Counted from the first letter of the stretch, positions 30,093-40,418 are shown. The stretch: DNA of 64,000 bases from JAFECT01 sp963838235 (GCA_963838235.1 CAWIQJ010000001.1:1-64000), one strand, 5' to 3'. Notes: generated by a model not told the origin, from the sequence alone. Numbers and translations are program-made.

Positions 30093-30686
30093 GTGGCAAA
30101 GCCGAACGCGCCGTCGTTCTCCCTGAAGGTCCCGCCCGGCGACAACCGCCCGCGCCGGGTCTGCGACCGCTGCGGCTTCGTCGACTACGTCAATCCGCGG
30201 ATCGTGGTGGGGGCGGTGGCAGCCATAAGCGACCGGGGTCCGGCCTTCGGCGAGGGCGCTGTTCCGCTGGCGGACGTTGGCTTCTTGCTCTGCCGCCGCG
30301 CCATCATGCCGAGGCGCGGCTATTGGACCCTGCCCGCCGGTTACATGGAGGAGGGCGAGACCGTCGCCGAGGGGACCCTGCGCGAGGCGCGCGAGGAGGC
30401 CCTGGTGGCGCTGGAGCTCGACGGCCTGCTCGCAATCTACGATGTGGCGCACCTCAGCCAGGTGCAGATCTTCCACCGCGCGCGGATGAAGACGCCGGAC
30501 TTCGGCGCCGGCGAGGAAACGCTTGAGGCCCGCGTCTTCGCCTGGGGTGAAATCCCCTGGCGCGACCTCGCCTTCTATTCGGTGTCCTGGGCGCTCGACG
30601 CCTTCGAGCGCAGCCGGCTGGAGACGCGGTTCGCGCCGTTCGGCAATCCGTCCGAACCCGACTGGTTCATCCCCGCCGGGGCCTAG
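30093..30686 (+). CDS. NUDIX hydrolase with N-terminal zinc ribbon
   Basis: A 197-residue protein. Residues 20-35 have RVCDRCGFVDYVNPRIVVG, half of the zinc-ribbon signature seen in ADP-ribose or NADH-type NUDIX enzymes. The NUDIX box is GYMEEGETVAEGTLREAREEA, with the essential REAREE intact. It hydrolyses a nucleoside diphosphate linked to another moiety; the substrate is undetermined. GTG start at 30093. The stop is 3 bases from the convergent GFA gene. Confidence 0.88.
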   Translation: MAKPNAPSFSLKVPPGDNRPRRVCDRCGFVDYVNPRIVVGAVAAISDRGPAFGEGAVPLADVGFLLCRRAIMPRRGYWTLPAGYMEEGETVAEGTLREAREEALVALELDGLLAIYDVAHLSQVQIFHRARMKTPDFGAGEETLEARVFAWGEIPWRDLAFYSVSWALDAFERSRLETRFAPFGNPSEPDWFIPAGA

Positions 30687-30689
30687 GGC

Positions 30690-31082
30690 CTAGTCCTCAA
30701 ACCGGCTGGTGGCGTCGCGATCGTGATCGTAGCGGCGGGCGAGCGGAAACGGCGGCAACCACGCCTCGCGCCGCGTGATCCAGGATTCGTAGGTCGGCGC
30801 CAGTTGGTCCGGCGCGTCCAGGGATCCCAGGTTCACTTCGATTTCGTCCGCGGTGCGCGCGAAAACGGTCGAGCCGCAGCGTGGACAGAAGGACCGCCCG
30901 GCGTAATCGCGCGTTTCGCCCTCAATTGTCACCGCCTCCTGCGGGAAGACCGCGAAAGCCTGAAACAACGCGCCATGGTGCTTGCGACAGTCCAGACAAT
31001 GGCAGACGCCGACCCGATAAGGCTGTCCCGACGCCGCAAATCGAACGCCCCCGCACAGGCAACCGCCGGTGAACCGATCCAT
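30690..31082 (-). CDS. GFA/CENP-V-family zinc-binding protein
   Basis: A 130-residue protein of the glutathione-dependent formaldehyde-activating (GFA) fold. All zinc cysteines are visible: GGCLCGGVRF, VCHCLDCRKHHGA and FCPRCGSTVFAR. The start at the ATG at 31082 gives the regular N terminus MDRFTGGCLC. GFA-type proteins bind thiol adducts, but most lack proven activity. Confidence 0.9.
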   Translation of the reverse strand: MDRFTGGCLCGGVRFAASGQPYRVGVCHCLDCRKHHGALFQAFAVFPQEAVTIEGETRDYAGRSFCPRCGSTVFARTADEIEVNLGSLDAPDQLAPTYESWITRREAWLPPFPLARRYDHDRDATSRFED

Positions 31083-31093
31083 TTCGGCGCCCC

Positions 31094-31705
31094 TTAAAAA
31101 CCGGGATCCGGCGGCTCGGCCACCGGCGGCGTCTCGCCGTCCTGCTGCATGTGCTTCATCAGGAACGGCGCCTGGGCGAAGGAGAAGATCAGCACCACGA
31201 CGAAATAGGCCAGCTTGTATTTCACCCACATGCCGTCGCTCTGGGTGCGCCAGACGATCTCGTTCAGGATCGCGCTGGCGACGAAGAACAGGGCGTAGCG
31301 GATGGTGAGCGTCTTCCACGCCGCATCGGGCATCACGATGCTCGACCCCAGGAGCGCGCGCAGAGGATTGCGCTTGAGCAACAGCCCCGCGCCGAGCGCG
31401 ATGGCGAACGCCGCATAGGCGAACGTCGGCTTCATCTTCAGGAAGCTCTTGTCGTGGAAGATCAGCGTCAGCCCGCCGAACACCAGGGCGAAGGCGCCGT
31501 AGGTGAGCGGCATGGGCGCGACGCGCTTCTCGATCAGATAGCCCGCGGCGATCGCGATCACCGAGCCGATCATCAGGATCGGCGTCGCCGTGATCAGCGC
31601 CTCCTTATCGCCGTGCCGGGCAGCGATGAAATAGGCGACCGCGAAGGCGATCAGCGCGCCGTAGTCGACGATCACGCGCAGCCAGGTCTTCAGTTGTGGG
31701 CTCAC
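31094..31705 (-). CDS. ispZ: Inner membrane septation protein (IspZ/YciB)
   Basis: A 203-residue protein with five or six hydrophobic helices. Family blocks: DYGALIAFAVAYFIAARHGD, KPTFAYAAFAIALGAG, WKTLTIRYALFFVASAILNEIVWRTQSD and KLAYFVVVLIFSFAQAPFLMKH. Downstream of ftsY by 11 bases, as in other Alphaproteobacteria. Involved in cell-envelope or septum integrity. Confidence 0.92.
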   Translation of the reverse strand: MSPQLKTWLRVIVDYGALIAFAVAYFIAARHGDKEALITATPILMIGSVIAIAAGYLIEKRVAPMPLTYGAFALVFGGLTLIFHDKSFLKMKPTFAYAAFAIALGAGLLLKRNPLRALLGSSIVMPDAAWKTLTIRYALFFVASAILNEIVWRTQSDGMWVKYKLAYFVVVLIFSFAQAPFLMKHMQQDGETPPVAEPPDPGF

Positions 31706-31716
31706 CCGCGTCTTCC

Positions 31717-32661
31717 CTATGCCTGGTTCAGGCCCACCAGCGAGCGCGAAAAGGCGCGCGCGTCGAAGGGCTGGAGATCGTCTATGCCTTCGCCCACGCC
31801 GATCAGCTTGATCGGGGCGTCCGACGCCTGGGCCACCGGCACCAGCACCCCGCCGCGGGCGGTGCCGTCGAGTTTGGTCATCACGATGCCGGACACGAGG
31901 CGGTCCGGCCGAAGATCTGTTCCTGCGCCAGCGGCGTTGCGCCCCACCGTGGCGTCGAGCACCAGCAGGGTCTCATGCGGCGCGTCCGGATCGATCTTCT
32001 TGAGCACACGGACGATCTTCAAAAGCTCGTCCATCAGGTCCTGCTTGTTCTGCAGCCGCCCGGCGGTGTCGATCAGCACCACGTCGAAGTCTTCCGCCTT
32101 GCGCCTTGCTCATAGGCGTCGTAGGCCAGGCCCGCGGCGTCGGCGCCCGTGCGGGCGCGACATGAACGCTGCGCCGGCGCGTTCGGCCCAGACCTGCAGC
32201 TGCTCCACCGCCGCCGCGCGGAAGGTGTCGCCGGCGACGATCAGCACCTTGGCGCCCTGGCGCGGTGAGGTCGGAGGCGATCTTGCCCAGCGTGGTGGTC
32301 TTGCCCGAGCCGTTCACGCCCACGAACAGCACCACGAAGGGCCGGGGCCCCGACAGCGGATCGAAACTCGCCTGGCGCGGTTCGAGTTCGGCGGCGACCG
32401 CCTCGGCCAGGGCTTCCTTGATCTCGTTCTCGTCGAGGTGCTTGCCGAACCGCAGCTCGCCGAAGCGCTGGGCGATGCGGGCCGCAGCGGCCGGGCCGAG
32501 GTCGGCCTCGATCAGCTGTTCCTCCAGCGCGTCGAGCGCGGCGTCGAGGGGCTCTTCACGAAGCTCGCCACCACCTGTTCGCTCATCTGCCGCGAGGACC
32601 GCGACAGGCCGTCGGTGAGGCGCTGGAACCAGCCCTTCTTGGCCGTGGAGGTTTCGATCAT
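31717..32661 (-). CDS. ftsY: Signal recognition particle receptor FtsY (about four frameshifts)
   Basis: SRP-receptor GTPase that docks translating ribosomes at the membrane. Pieces in order: N terminus MIETSTAKKGWFQRLTDGLS; EPLDAALDALEEQLIEADLG (NG-domain N part); G1 GVNGSGKTTTLGKIAS; DTAGRLQNKQDL (G3); and MTKLDGTARGGVL (G4) in a separate frame at the C-terminal end. Shifts lie near 32555, 32265, 32150 and 32105. It is short for FtsY because it lacks a long acidic A domain, as in many Alphaproteobacteria. Essential in most bacteria, so the breaks are probably consensus errors. Confidence 0.9.
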
Positions 32662-32783
32662 CGCGCCCCTTTAGCGGGTGCGGCCCGCAGGCGACAGTGC
32701 AAAGGCCGGAAAGGCTTTGAGAACCCGCCGCGATTGCCCGGCCCGGTCGGGCGTGGTGAAATCGGGGTCTGGGGGTGGGGCTC

Positions 32784-34415
32784 ATGCTGCGCGGATTGAG
32801 AACGGCGCTGATCGTCCTGATGCTCGCCTGCCTGGGTGCGGCCCCGGCGGCGGTGCGTCCGGCGTTCGGCCAGGAACAGGACCAGGGCCTCGGCCTGCGC
32901 GAGGCCGAGCGCTCGGTGGTGCGGATTATGGTCCTGCACCTCGACGCCAACGACCAGCCGATTGCGGTGGTGGGCGGCTCGGGCTTCGTCGTGGCGCCCG
33001 GCAAGATCGTCACCAACAACCACGTGGTCACCCCAGTCGATGGCTCGGTCAAGCAGCTCTACTACGTCGTGCCCGACCGCTTTTCCGGGCCCGAGGGCAA
33101 GGACGCGCAGCTGTTGCAGACCTGGCCCCAGGCGGACCTCGCCCTGCTCAGCGCGCCGGAGATCGCCGCGCCGTCGCTGAAGATCGCGGCCACGCCGCCG
33201 GGCAAGGAAGCCACCGTGCGCGCGCTCGGCTATCCGGGCGTCACCGACAGCATGCGCAATTTGACCCTGGCCAAGCGGCTCGAACCGTCGGAGCCCTACG
33301 TCACCTCGGGATCGATCGCGCTGTTCTCCGACACGGCGCCGGGCGGCGAGCCGATCGAGACCATCTTCCACACCGCGGCCATCGATCACGGCAACAGCGG
33401 CGGCCCACTGCTCGATGAGTGTGACCGCGTCATCGCGGTGAACACCTGGGGCGCCGCCGACACTCTCGCCGACGACGGCCAGGTGGAAAGCCACCAGGGC
33501 CAGTTCGCGGCGATCCGCTCGACCGTGTTGGCCAAGTTCCTCGACAACGCCGGCGTCAAGGGCGACATCGACTACGGCCCGTGCGTGAAGGCGCCCACGG
33601 TCGATCCCAGCCTGGCCGCCGAGGTCGACAAGGCCAATGCAGCGGCGACCCAGGCGCTCGCGGCCGCGCAGAAAGCCGAGGACGAACGCGACCAGATCCT
33701 GCGCTGGGGCGTGGTGCTGATCGCGCTGGCCGCCGCGGTCGGCGCGCTGGTGATGTTCCTGCGCTGGCGCCAGGCGTCGGCGCCGGCGCCCGCAGTCTCA
33801 GTCGAGGCGCATAGCGAAGCCGCCGCCGCTGCGCCGGTTGTGAAGACGCCGCTGCCGATCGCGGTCTGGGCCTTGCTGGCGGTGTTCGTGGTCGCCCTGG
33901 TCGGTCTGTGGCTGATGACCCATCCCAAGCCGGCCGCGCCGCCTCAGCCGGCGCCGAGCACGGCGGTGACGCTCGCCTGCACGCTCAATTCGAAACAGAG
34001 TTTCAACCCGGTCGCCGGCGCCGGTTCGCTCAGCATCGGCTTTGATCGGCCGATCGCCTGCGTGAACGGCCGCACGCCCTATGAAAAGAACGCGAGCGGC
34101 GGCTACAGCCACATCACCGTGTCCGACAAGGCGCACAGCGTGTCGAAGCTGGAGCTGTCGGGCGACCTTACGACCTTCGTCCGTCGCGACTTCGTGCTCG
34201 GCGACGCCGACTACGCAGCCTATTCCGCGGGCCGCAAGTCGCTCGGCCAGCTTACCTGTCCCATCCCCGGCGATGCGACCTCGGCCAAGGCGACCAACGA
34301 CACGCTCGAAAAGATCCGCACCCTGTCGGCGTCGTACCTGGAGGTGGAGTCGTCCCGCGTGATGACCTGGCATTGCGCGCCGCAGGCGCAGTCCGCGCCG
34401 GGGCCAGCCTCCTAA
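32784..34415 (+). CDS. Membrane-anchored trypsin-like serine protease with unknown C-terminal domain
   Basis: About 543 residues. Signal peptide, then a trypsin fold (residues 40-260) with His80 (VTNNHVVTP), Asp118 (PQADLALL) and Ser205 (IDHGNSGGPLL). A short Ala-rich coiled coil (residues 275-300) precedes a first membrane helix (VVLIALAAAVGALVMFL). An Ala/Pro linker leads to a second helix (IAVWALLAVFVVALVGLWLM) and a C-terminal region of about 150 residues with three cysteines that I do not recognise. There is no PDZ domain, unlike DegP. The start is set at the ATG at 32784; GTG at 32775 is equally possible. Divergent from ftsY. Confidence 0.8.
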   Translation: MLRGLRTALIVLMLACLGAAPAAVRPAFGQEQDQGLGLREAERSVVRIMVLHLDANDQPIAVVGGSGFVVAPGKIVTNNHVVTPVDGSVKQLYYVVPDRFSGPEGKDAQLLQTWPQADLALLSAPEIAAPSLKIAATPPGKEATVRALGYPGVTDSMRNLTLAKRLEPSEPYVTSGSIALFSDTAPGGEPIETIFHTAAIDHGNSGGPLLDECDRVIAVNTWGAADTLADDGQVESHQGQFAAIRSTVLAKFLDNAGVKGDIDYGPCVKAPTVDPSLAAEVDKANAAATQALAAAQKAEDERDQILRWGVVLIALAAAVGALVMFLRWRQASAPAPAVSVEAHSEAAAAAPVVKTPLPIAVWALLAVFVVALVGLWLMTHPKPAAPPQPAPSTAVTLACTLNSKQSFNPVAGAGSLSIGFDRPIACVNGRTPYEKNASGGYSHITVSDKAHSVSKLELSGDLTTFVRRDFVLGDADYAAYSAGRKSLGQLTCPIPGDATSAKATNDTLEKIRTLSASYLEVESSRVMTWHCAPQAQSAPGPAS

Positions 34416-34419
34416 ATCT

Positions 34420-34667
34420 CCGCTCATCCCGGCGAATGCCGGGACCCAGATCGTAGAACTCCGCACTATAAAAATTATCCGTCACCCCGGCCTTGTGCCG
34501 GGGTCTGCGCGTCAGAGTGCTGTAAGGCCTGTGTGAGCGCTTGCGCGAACCGTCCGCCAGAAGAGCCTGAACACTCGCCCCGGGTCCCGGGACAAGCCCG
34601 GGATGACGGACAATTGGAAAGGGCCGCGTCATACGATCTGGGTCCCGGCATTCGCCGGGATGAGCGG
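34420..34667. repeat. Nested double inverted repeat between convergent genes
   Basis: The outer arms (34420-34455 and 34632-34667) are 36-bp perfect reverse complements (core catcccggcgaatgccggga). Inside lies a second, imperfect pair (34473-34505 and 34583-34615) built on ccgtcaccccggccttgtg and its counterpart. Each arm is itself a small hairpin. The spacer contains gtgagcgcttgcgcgaaccg at 34533-34552, which recurs with one difference at 62410-62429. It fills the whole gap between the protease and ugd genes and can terminate both. Confidence 0.85.
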
Positions 34668-34679
34668 GTAGGAGGGGAG

Positions 34680-35985
34680 TTACGCTCGTCCGATCGACAC
34701 GTATGAGAACCCCAACTCCCGCATCGCGTCGGGGCGGTAGACGTTGCGCAGGTCCACCACCAAGGGCGCCTTCAGCAGGGACTTGATGCGGTCGAGTTCC
34801 AGCGCGCGGAACTGGTCCCATTCGGTCAGGATGACCAGACAGTCGGCGCCGTCGGCCGCCTCGTAGGGGCCGCTCTTGAATTCGACCCCCTGCAGCAGCT
34901 TCTGCGCCTCGCCCATGCCTTCCGGATCGAACGCCTGCACCACGGCGCCGCCTGCCTGCAGTGCGGGGATCACGTCGAGGCTCGGCGCGTCGCGCATGTC
35001 GTCGGTATTGGGCTTGAAGGTGAGGCCGAGCACGCCGATGCGCTTGCCCGCGACACTGCCGCCCATAGCCGCGATGACCTTGGCCGCCATCGCCTTCTTG
35101 CGCGCGTCGTTCACCCGCACCGTGGTCTCGACCAGCGACAGGGGCGCGGCGTAGTCCGTGGCCGTGCGCACCAACGCCAAGGTGTCCTTCGGGAAACACG
35201 AACCGCCGTAGCCCGGACCAACGTTTAGGAACTTCGGCCCGATGCGCTTGTCGAGGCCGATGCCGCGCGCCACCGCCTGCACGTCGCCGCCGACCTTCTC
35301 GCACAGATCCGCGATCTCGTTGATGAAGGTGATCTTCATCGCCAGGAAGGCGTTGGCTGCGTATTTGATCAGCTCCGAGGTGCGCCGGCTGGTGAAGACG
35401 ATCGGCGTCTCGTTCAGCGACAGCGGGCGATAGAATCTCGCGCATGACGGCCTGGGCGCGCGGCTCTTCCGTGCCCACGACCACGCGGTCGGGGTGCTTG
35501 AAGTCGTTGATCGCGGCGCCTTCGCGCAGGAATTCCGGGTTGGACACCACGGCGAAGTCCGCATCGGGGCGGCGCTCGCGGATGATGCGCTCGATCTCGT
35601 CGCCGGTGCCGACCGGCACGGTGGATTTGGTCACCACGACGGTGAAGCCCTCGAGCAGGGTCGCGATTTCCTCCGCCGCCGCATAGACGTAGGACAGGTC
35701 CGCGTGGCCGTCGCCGCGGCGCGAAGGTGTGCCGACTCCGATGAACACCGCGTCCGCCTCGCGGATCGCCTGGGCGCCGTCGGTGGTGAAATTGAGCCGC
35801 CCCGCCCGCGCGTTCGACGTCACCAGCTCGTCGAGGCCGGGCTCGAAGATCGGAATCTCACCGCGCGTGAGCCGCTCGATCTTGCCCGCGTCGGTATCGA
35901 CGCAGGTCACCACATGGCCGAAGTCGGCAAAACAGGCGCCGGACACCAAGCCGACGTAGCCCGTCCCAATCATGGCGACACGCAT
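34680..35985 (-). CDS. ugd: UDP-glucose 6-dehydrogenase (one frameshift)
   Basis: NAD-dependent oxidation of UDP-glucose to UDP-glucuronate for polysaccharides. N-terminal Rossmann MRVAMIGTGYVGLVSGACFA, VFIGVGTPSRRGDGHADL, STVPVGTGDEI. After a one-base indel near 35435 it continues FTSRRTSELIKYAANAFLAMK, GYGGSCFPKDTLAL with the catalytic Cys, and the NAD/UDP C-terminal domain (VLGLTFKPNTDDMRDAPSL). About 434 residues, the full family length. Divergent from wecG and placed at the edge of the sugar cluster. Confidence 0.93.
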
Positions 35986-36140
35986 TCAAAGCCCTTTGGA
36001 TATGGCGGCCGCCATTGGGAGGGCGCGACCGGGTTTGCGGCGGGAATAGACGGTTCGCCGGTTCAAGGCCAGAGGCGCGCAAGGCCCGTTAACCGCGTTT
36101 CGCAAAGCCTCCTAAACACCGCCGGGGTACGCTCCCCGTC

Positions 36141-36926
36141 ATGGTTTCCAGGCCGCGCCTTCGCCTTCTCGGCGCCGAGGTGGATGTCGTCACACCCGTT
36201 GAGGTGCTGGCGTTCACGGCCCAGTGCGCGGGCGTGCGCCGCAAGGCGGTGGTGGCCAACCACAACGCCCACAGCCTCTATCTGGTCGGGCGCGACTCGG
36301 GGATGCGGGCGCTCTATCGCCGCGCCGACCTGATCGAGATCGATTCCGCCCCCTTGATCGCCTGGGGCCGCTTGCTGGGGGCTAAGGTGTCGCGCCGGCA
36401 CCGCTCGACCTACCTCGACTGGCGCGAGGCCTTCTGGGCCCGGGCGGCGGCCGAGGGCTGGCGGGTCTTCCACCTGGGCTGCACGCCGGGCGTGGGCGAG
36501 GCGGCCCGGACCGCGATCCGAGAGCGTCATCCCAATGTCGAGATCGGCGTCCGCCACGGCTTCTTCGCCCTGGAGGGGCCCGAGAACGACCGGGTGGTCG
36601 AGGAAATCCGCGCCTTCGACCCCCACGTGCTGCTGGTCGGCATGGGAATGCCCCGCCAGGAGGCCTGGATCGAGGCCAACTTCGACCGCCTGCCGCCTTC
36701 GGTGATCTTTCCGATCGGAGCGGCCTTCGATTTCGAGGCGGGACGGTCCAAGACGCCCCCGCGCTGGACCGGGCGGGTCGGCCTGGAGTGGCTGCACCGC
36801 TTCGCCCACGAGCCTAAGCGCCTGTTTTCGCGGTACTTCGTCGAGCCCTGGAGCCTGTTGGGCCACGCGGCCTCCGACCTGAAGCGGGCGGCGGCGGGGC
36901 GCCGGGACCTTGAGGCCGTTCCTTAA
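36141..36926 (+). CDS. WecG/TagA/CpsF-family glycosyltransferase (GT26)
   Basis: A 261-residue GT26 enzyme. Segments VVANHNAHSLYLVGRD, ADLIEIDSAPLIAWGRLLG, GWRVFHLGCTPGVGEAA, PHVLLVGMGMPRQEAWIEANFD and FPIGAAFDFEAG match the family, including the catalytic Asp region and the QE motif. It transfers a hexosamine or related sugar to a lipid-linked acceptor. It starts the rightward run wecG-pseB-pseC-pseI with 60 bases to pseB. Confidence 0.88.
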   Translation: MVSRPRLRLLGAEVDVVTPVEVLAFTAQCAGVRRKAVVANHNAHSLYLVGRDSGMRALYRRADLIEIDSAPLIAWGRLLGAKVSRRHRSTYLDWREAFWARAAAEGWRVFHLGCTPGVGEAARTAIRERHPNVEIGVRHGFFALEGPENDRVVEEIRAFDPHVLLVGMGMPRQEAWIEANFDRLPPSVIFPIGAAFDFEAGRSKTPPRWTGRVGLEWLHRFAHEPKRLFSRYFVEPWSLLGHAASDLKRAAAGRRDLEAVP

Positions 36927-36986
36927 CAAACAGCGTTAACGCTCGCTTTAGGCGGGCGGCGTACCCAGGGACAGAATGGAGGGGCC

Positions 36987-38053
36987 ATGTACGATTCCGC
37001 CGCCGGCCCAGGCGCCCGCAGCTTCGCCCCCAAGGCCGATCCGTTGCGCGGCAAGACCGTGCTCGTCACCGGGGGCGCCGGCTCGTTCGGCAGCCGCTTC
37101 GTCAAGGTCGCGCTGGAGCGCCACGCGCCCAAGAAGCTGATCGTCTTTTCGCGCGACGAGCTGAAACAGTTCAACCTGAGCCAGGCGCTGAGCGAGAACT
37201 TCCCGCCGGAAAAGATGGCGCTGATGCGCTTCTTTCTCGGCGACGTGCGCGATCGCGACCGGCTCGAACTCGCCTTCCGCGGCGTCGACGTGGTGGTGCA
37301 TGCCGCGGCCCTGAAACAGGTGCCGGCGGCCGAGTACAATCCCAGCGAATGCATCCACACCAATGTGCTGGGCGCCGAGAACGTGGTGCGCGCCTGCCTG
37401 CACAACCGCGTGCAGCGGGTGATCGCGTTATCGACCGACAAGGCCTGCTCGCCGATCAATCTCTACGGCGCCACCAAGCTCGCCTCCGACAAGGTGTTCG
37501 TGGCCGCCAACAACCTCTCCGGCGATATCGGCACGCGCTTTTCCGTGGTGCGCTACGGCAACGTCGCGGGATCGAGCGGCAGCATCGCGCCGTTCTTCCA
37601 GAAGCTTGCTGGAAACGGGCGCCACGAACCTGCCGATCACCGATGAGCGGATGACGCGGTTCTGGATCACCCTGGACCAGGGCGTGAACTTTGTGCTGTC
37701 GTGTTTCGAACAGATGCGCGGCGGCGAGATCTTCGTGCCGAAAATCCCGGCGCTCGACCATTACTCGACTTCGCCCATGCGCTGGCGCCCGGCGCGGCAG
37801 ATCAAGGTTGTCGGCATCCGCCCCGGCGAAAAACTGCACGAGGTGATGATCTCCGCCGACGACGCGCGCTCACACCGTCGATCTCGGCGACCGGTACGCC
37901 ATCGAGCCGGCCTTCGTGGAGTATCCGCGCACGCCCTTCGCCGTCGACGGCGCAGGCCAGAGGCCGTGGCCGAGGACTTCGCCTACACCTCCGACACGGC
38001 CAGCGACTCGACCGAAGGGCATCCTCGACCTGCTGGACGCCTGTCATGCCTGA
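36987..38053 (+). CDS. pseB: UDP-GlcNAc 4,6-dehydratase (inverting), PseB/FlmA (about three frameshifts)
   Basis: First step of pseudaminic acid synthesis. Seen: GKTVLVTGGAGSFGSRFVKVA (NAD site), DVRDRDRLELAF, VVVHAAALKQVPAAEYNP, STDKACSPINLYGATKLASDK with the catalytic Lys/Tyr region. After a shift near 37605 come TGATNLPITDERMTRFWITL and GGEIFVPKIP; after shifts near 37770-37800 comes IKVVGIRPGEKLHEVMIS; then after 37870 the tail ending GILDLLDACHA. The stop overlaps a possible pseC start. The full set of PseB motifs is present, so the gene is complete apart from indels. Confidence 0.92.
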
Positions 38054-39274
38054 CGATGGGCGTGTGGGCGCCACTGCCATGACCGACAGCTTCCTGCCCT
38101 ACGGCCGCCAGACCGTCGAGGACGACGACATCTTAGCCGTCGCCGCGGCGCTGCAGGCCGACCTGCTGACCACCGGCCCGCTGGTCGAGACAATTCGAGC
38201 GCGCCTTCGCCGAGGCGGTGGGCGCGCCGCACGCGGTGGTCTGCACCAGCGGCACCGCCGCCCTGCACATGGCGATGCAGGCGCTGGACCTGCAGCCCGG
38301 CGAAGTCTGCGTCGTGCCCACGATCACCTTCCTCGCGACCGCCAACGCGCGCGCGCTACGAGGGCGCCGAGGTGGTGTTCTGCGACGTCGATCCTGAAAC
38401 CGGCCTGATGACCGCAGAGCACCTGAGGCAGGCCCTGCCGCGCGCGCACGGCCGCCGCATCCGCGCCATCCTGCCGGTGCACCTGCGCGGCGACTCGGTG
38501 GCTCCGGACTGAGATCAAAGCCATCGCCGACAAGCTCGACGCGGCAGTGGTCGAGGACGCCTGCCACGCGCTGGGCTCGATGGCCGCGAAACGACCCGGT
38601 CGGCGCCGGCAGCCGAAAGCGCCATGGCCTGTTTCTCGTTCCATCCGGTGAAGACCATCTGCACCGGCGAGGGCGGGGCGGTGACCACCCGCGACGAAGG
38701 CTTCGCGGCGCGGCTGCGGCTGGCGCGCAACCACGGCATGACGCGCGATCCGGCGGCCTTCCTGCTGGAGGACGAGGCGTTCAGCGACGGCGTCGCCAAT
38801 CCCTGGTGGTACGAACAGGTCGAGCTGGGTTGGAACTATCGCCTGCCGGACGTGAACTGCGCGCTGGGTCTCTCGCAGCTGAAGAAGCTCGACCGCTTTG
38901 CCGCGCGTCGTCGCGAACTGGCGGCGCGTTATCGCGAGGTGTTGGCGCCGCTCGCCCCGCTGGTGCGCACGATCGACACGCCGCCCGGCGCCGATCCGGT
39001 GCTGCACCTGATGCAGGTGCGTGTCGACTTCGAAGCCGCCGGTCGTTCGCGGCGCGAGGTGATGGCGCGCTTGAAGTCCAAGGGCGTCGGAACCCAGGTG
39101 CATTACATCCCGGTGCACCGCCAGCCCTACTGGCGTGCGCGCTACAGCGCCCTGAACCTGCCCGGCGCCGACGCCTTCTACGCCCGGATCCTCAGCCTGC
39201 CCCTGTTCCCCGCCATGCACGACGACGATCCTGCGCGCGTGGCGCAAGCCCTTGCCGAAGCGCTCACTCCATGA
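38046..39274 (+). CDS. pseC: UDP-4-amino-4,6-dideoxy-L-AltNAc transaminase, PseC/FlmB (about four frameshifts)
   Basis: PLP aminotransferase of the DegT/DnrJ family, second Pse step. It starts at 38046 or at the in-frame ATG 38079 (MTDSFLPYGRQTVEDDD). Across frames: APHAVVCTSGTAALHMAMQA, VVPTITFLATANA, YEGAEVVFCDVDPETGLM, VVEDACHALGS, then SFHPVKTICTGEGGAVTT with the PLP-binding Lys. The C-terminal half is intact (LGWNYRLPDVNCALGLSQLK, HYIPVHRQPYW). Shifts lie near 38198, 38350, 38510 and 38592. The stop overlaps the pseI ATG (ATGA). Confidence 0.92.
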
Positions 39275-40363
39275 CCCGAGACCCTGAAGCCGAAATCGTC
39301 ATCGCCGGCCGGCGCATCGGCCCCGCCCACGAACCCTTCGTGATCTGCGAACTGTCGGGTAACCACAACGGCAGCCTCGACCGCGCCCTGACCATGGTCG
39401 ACGCCGCGGCGGCCACCGGCTGCGACGCGATCAAGCTGCAGACCTATACCGCCGACACCATCACCATGGACTGCGACCGGCCCGAGTTCCAAATCGACGG
39501 CGGCCCGTGGGACGGCCGCAGTCTGCACGAACTCTACGAAGAGGCGCACACGCCCTTCGAATGGCACGCGGCGCTGTTCGAGCGCGCCAGACAGCGCGGC
39601 GTGGCGATCTTCTCCACGCCCTTCGACGAGACCGCGATCGATCTGCTCGAAGACCTCGGCGCGCCGGCCTACAAGATCGCGTCCTTCGAGGCGGTGGACC
39701 TGCCGCTGATCGCCTATGCGGCGTCCAAGGGTAAGCCGCTGATCATCTCCACCGGCATGGCCTCGCCTGGCCGAGATGACCGCCGCGCGCGACACCGCAT
39801 TGAAGGCCGGCGCGGCGGGCGTGGCGCTGTTGCACTGCGTGTCGAGCTATCCCGCCGCCCTGGAAGACGCCAACGTCCGCACCGTCGCCGACATGGCGCA
39901 ACGCTTCACGTCGCCCATCGGCCTCTCCGACCATACGCCCGGAACCGCCGCCGCGGTCGCCGCGGTGGCGCTGCGGCGCCAGCGCTGATCGAGAAACATT
40001 TCACCCTGGCCCGCGCCGACGGCGGTCCCGACGCCGCCTTCAGCCTCGAACCCGACGAGTTCACCGCCCTGGTGCGCGACTGCAAGGCAGGCCTGGCGCG
40101 CGCTGGGCAAGGCGCACTACGATGTCCTCGGCTCCGAACGCGCCAGCCTGCAATTCCGCCGCTCGCTCTACGTTACCGCCGACGTCCGCGCCGGCGAATC
40201 CCTCACCCGCGCCAACATCCGATCCATCCGCCCAGGCCTTGGCCTGCCGCCGGGCGAACTGGACAAGATAATCGGCCGCACGGCAACGCGCGACCTCACG
40301 CGCGGCGAACCCCTGGCGTGGGACATGGTGGACCAAAGCTCCACGCGCGGCGAAGCGGCCTGA
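39271..40363 (+). CDS. pseI: Pseudaminic acid synthase PseI/NeuB (about three frameshifts)
   Basis: Condenses the 2,4-diacetamido altrose sugar with phosphoenolpyruvate. NeuB barrel: EPFVICELSGNHNGSLDRAL, CDAIKLQTYTADTITMD, FSTPFDETAIDLLEDLG, APAYKIASFEAVDLPLI, LIISTGMAS, then after a shift at about 39768 LLHCVSSYPAALEDANV and IGLSDHTPG. After shifts at about 39975 and 40105 comes the C-terminal SAF (antifreeze-like) domain, RRSLYVTADVRAGESLT and ending STRGEAA. Last gene of the rightward pse run, 55 bases before an insertion sequence. Confidence 0.93.
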
Positions 40364-40418
40364 GGCCACATCGCGGTAACGACCAGCAAGCGGACCCTCC
40401 GAATGTCCGCCAAGGGTG

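Noticed and set aside
36927..36986. Possible CtrA-type TTAA...TTAA site upstream of pseB
   Set aside because: Two TTAA words are present but spaced 9 bases apart in place of the expected 7; not enough to claim a site.
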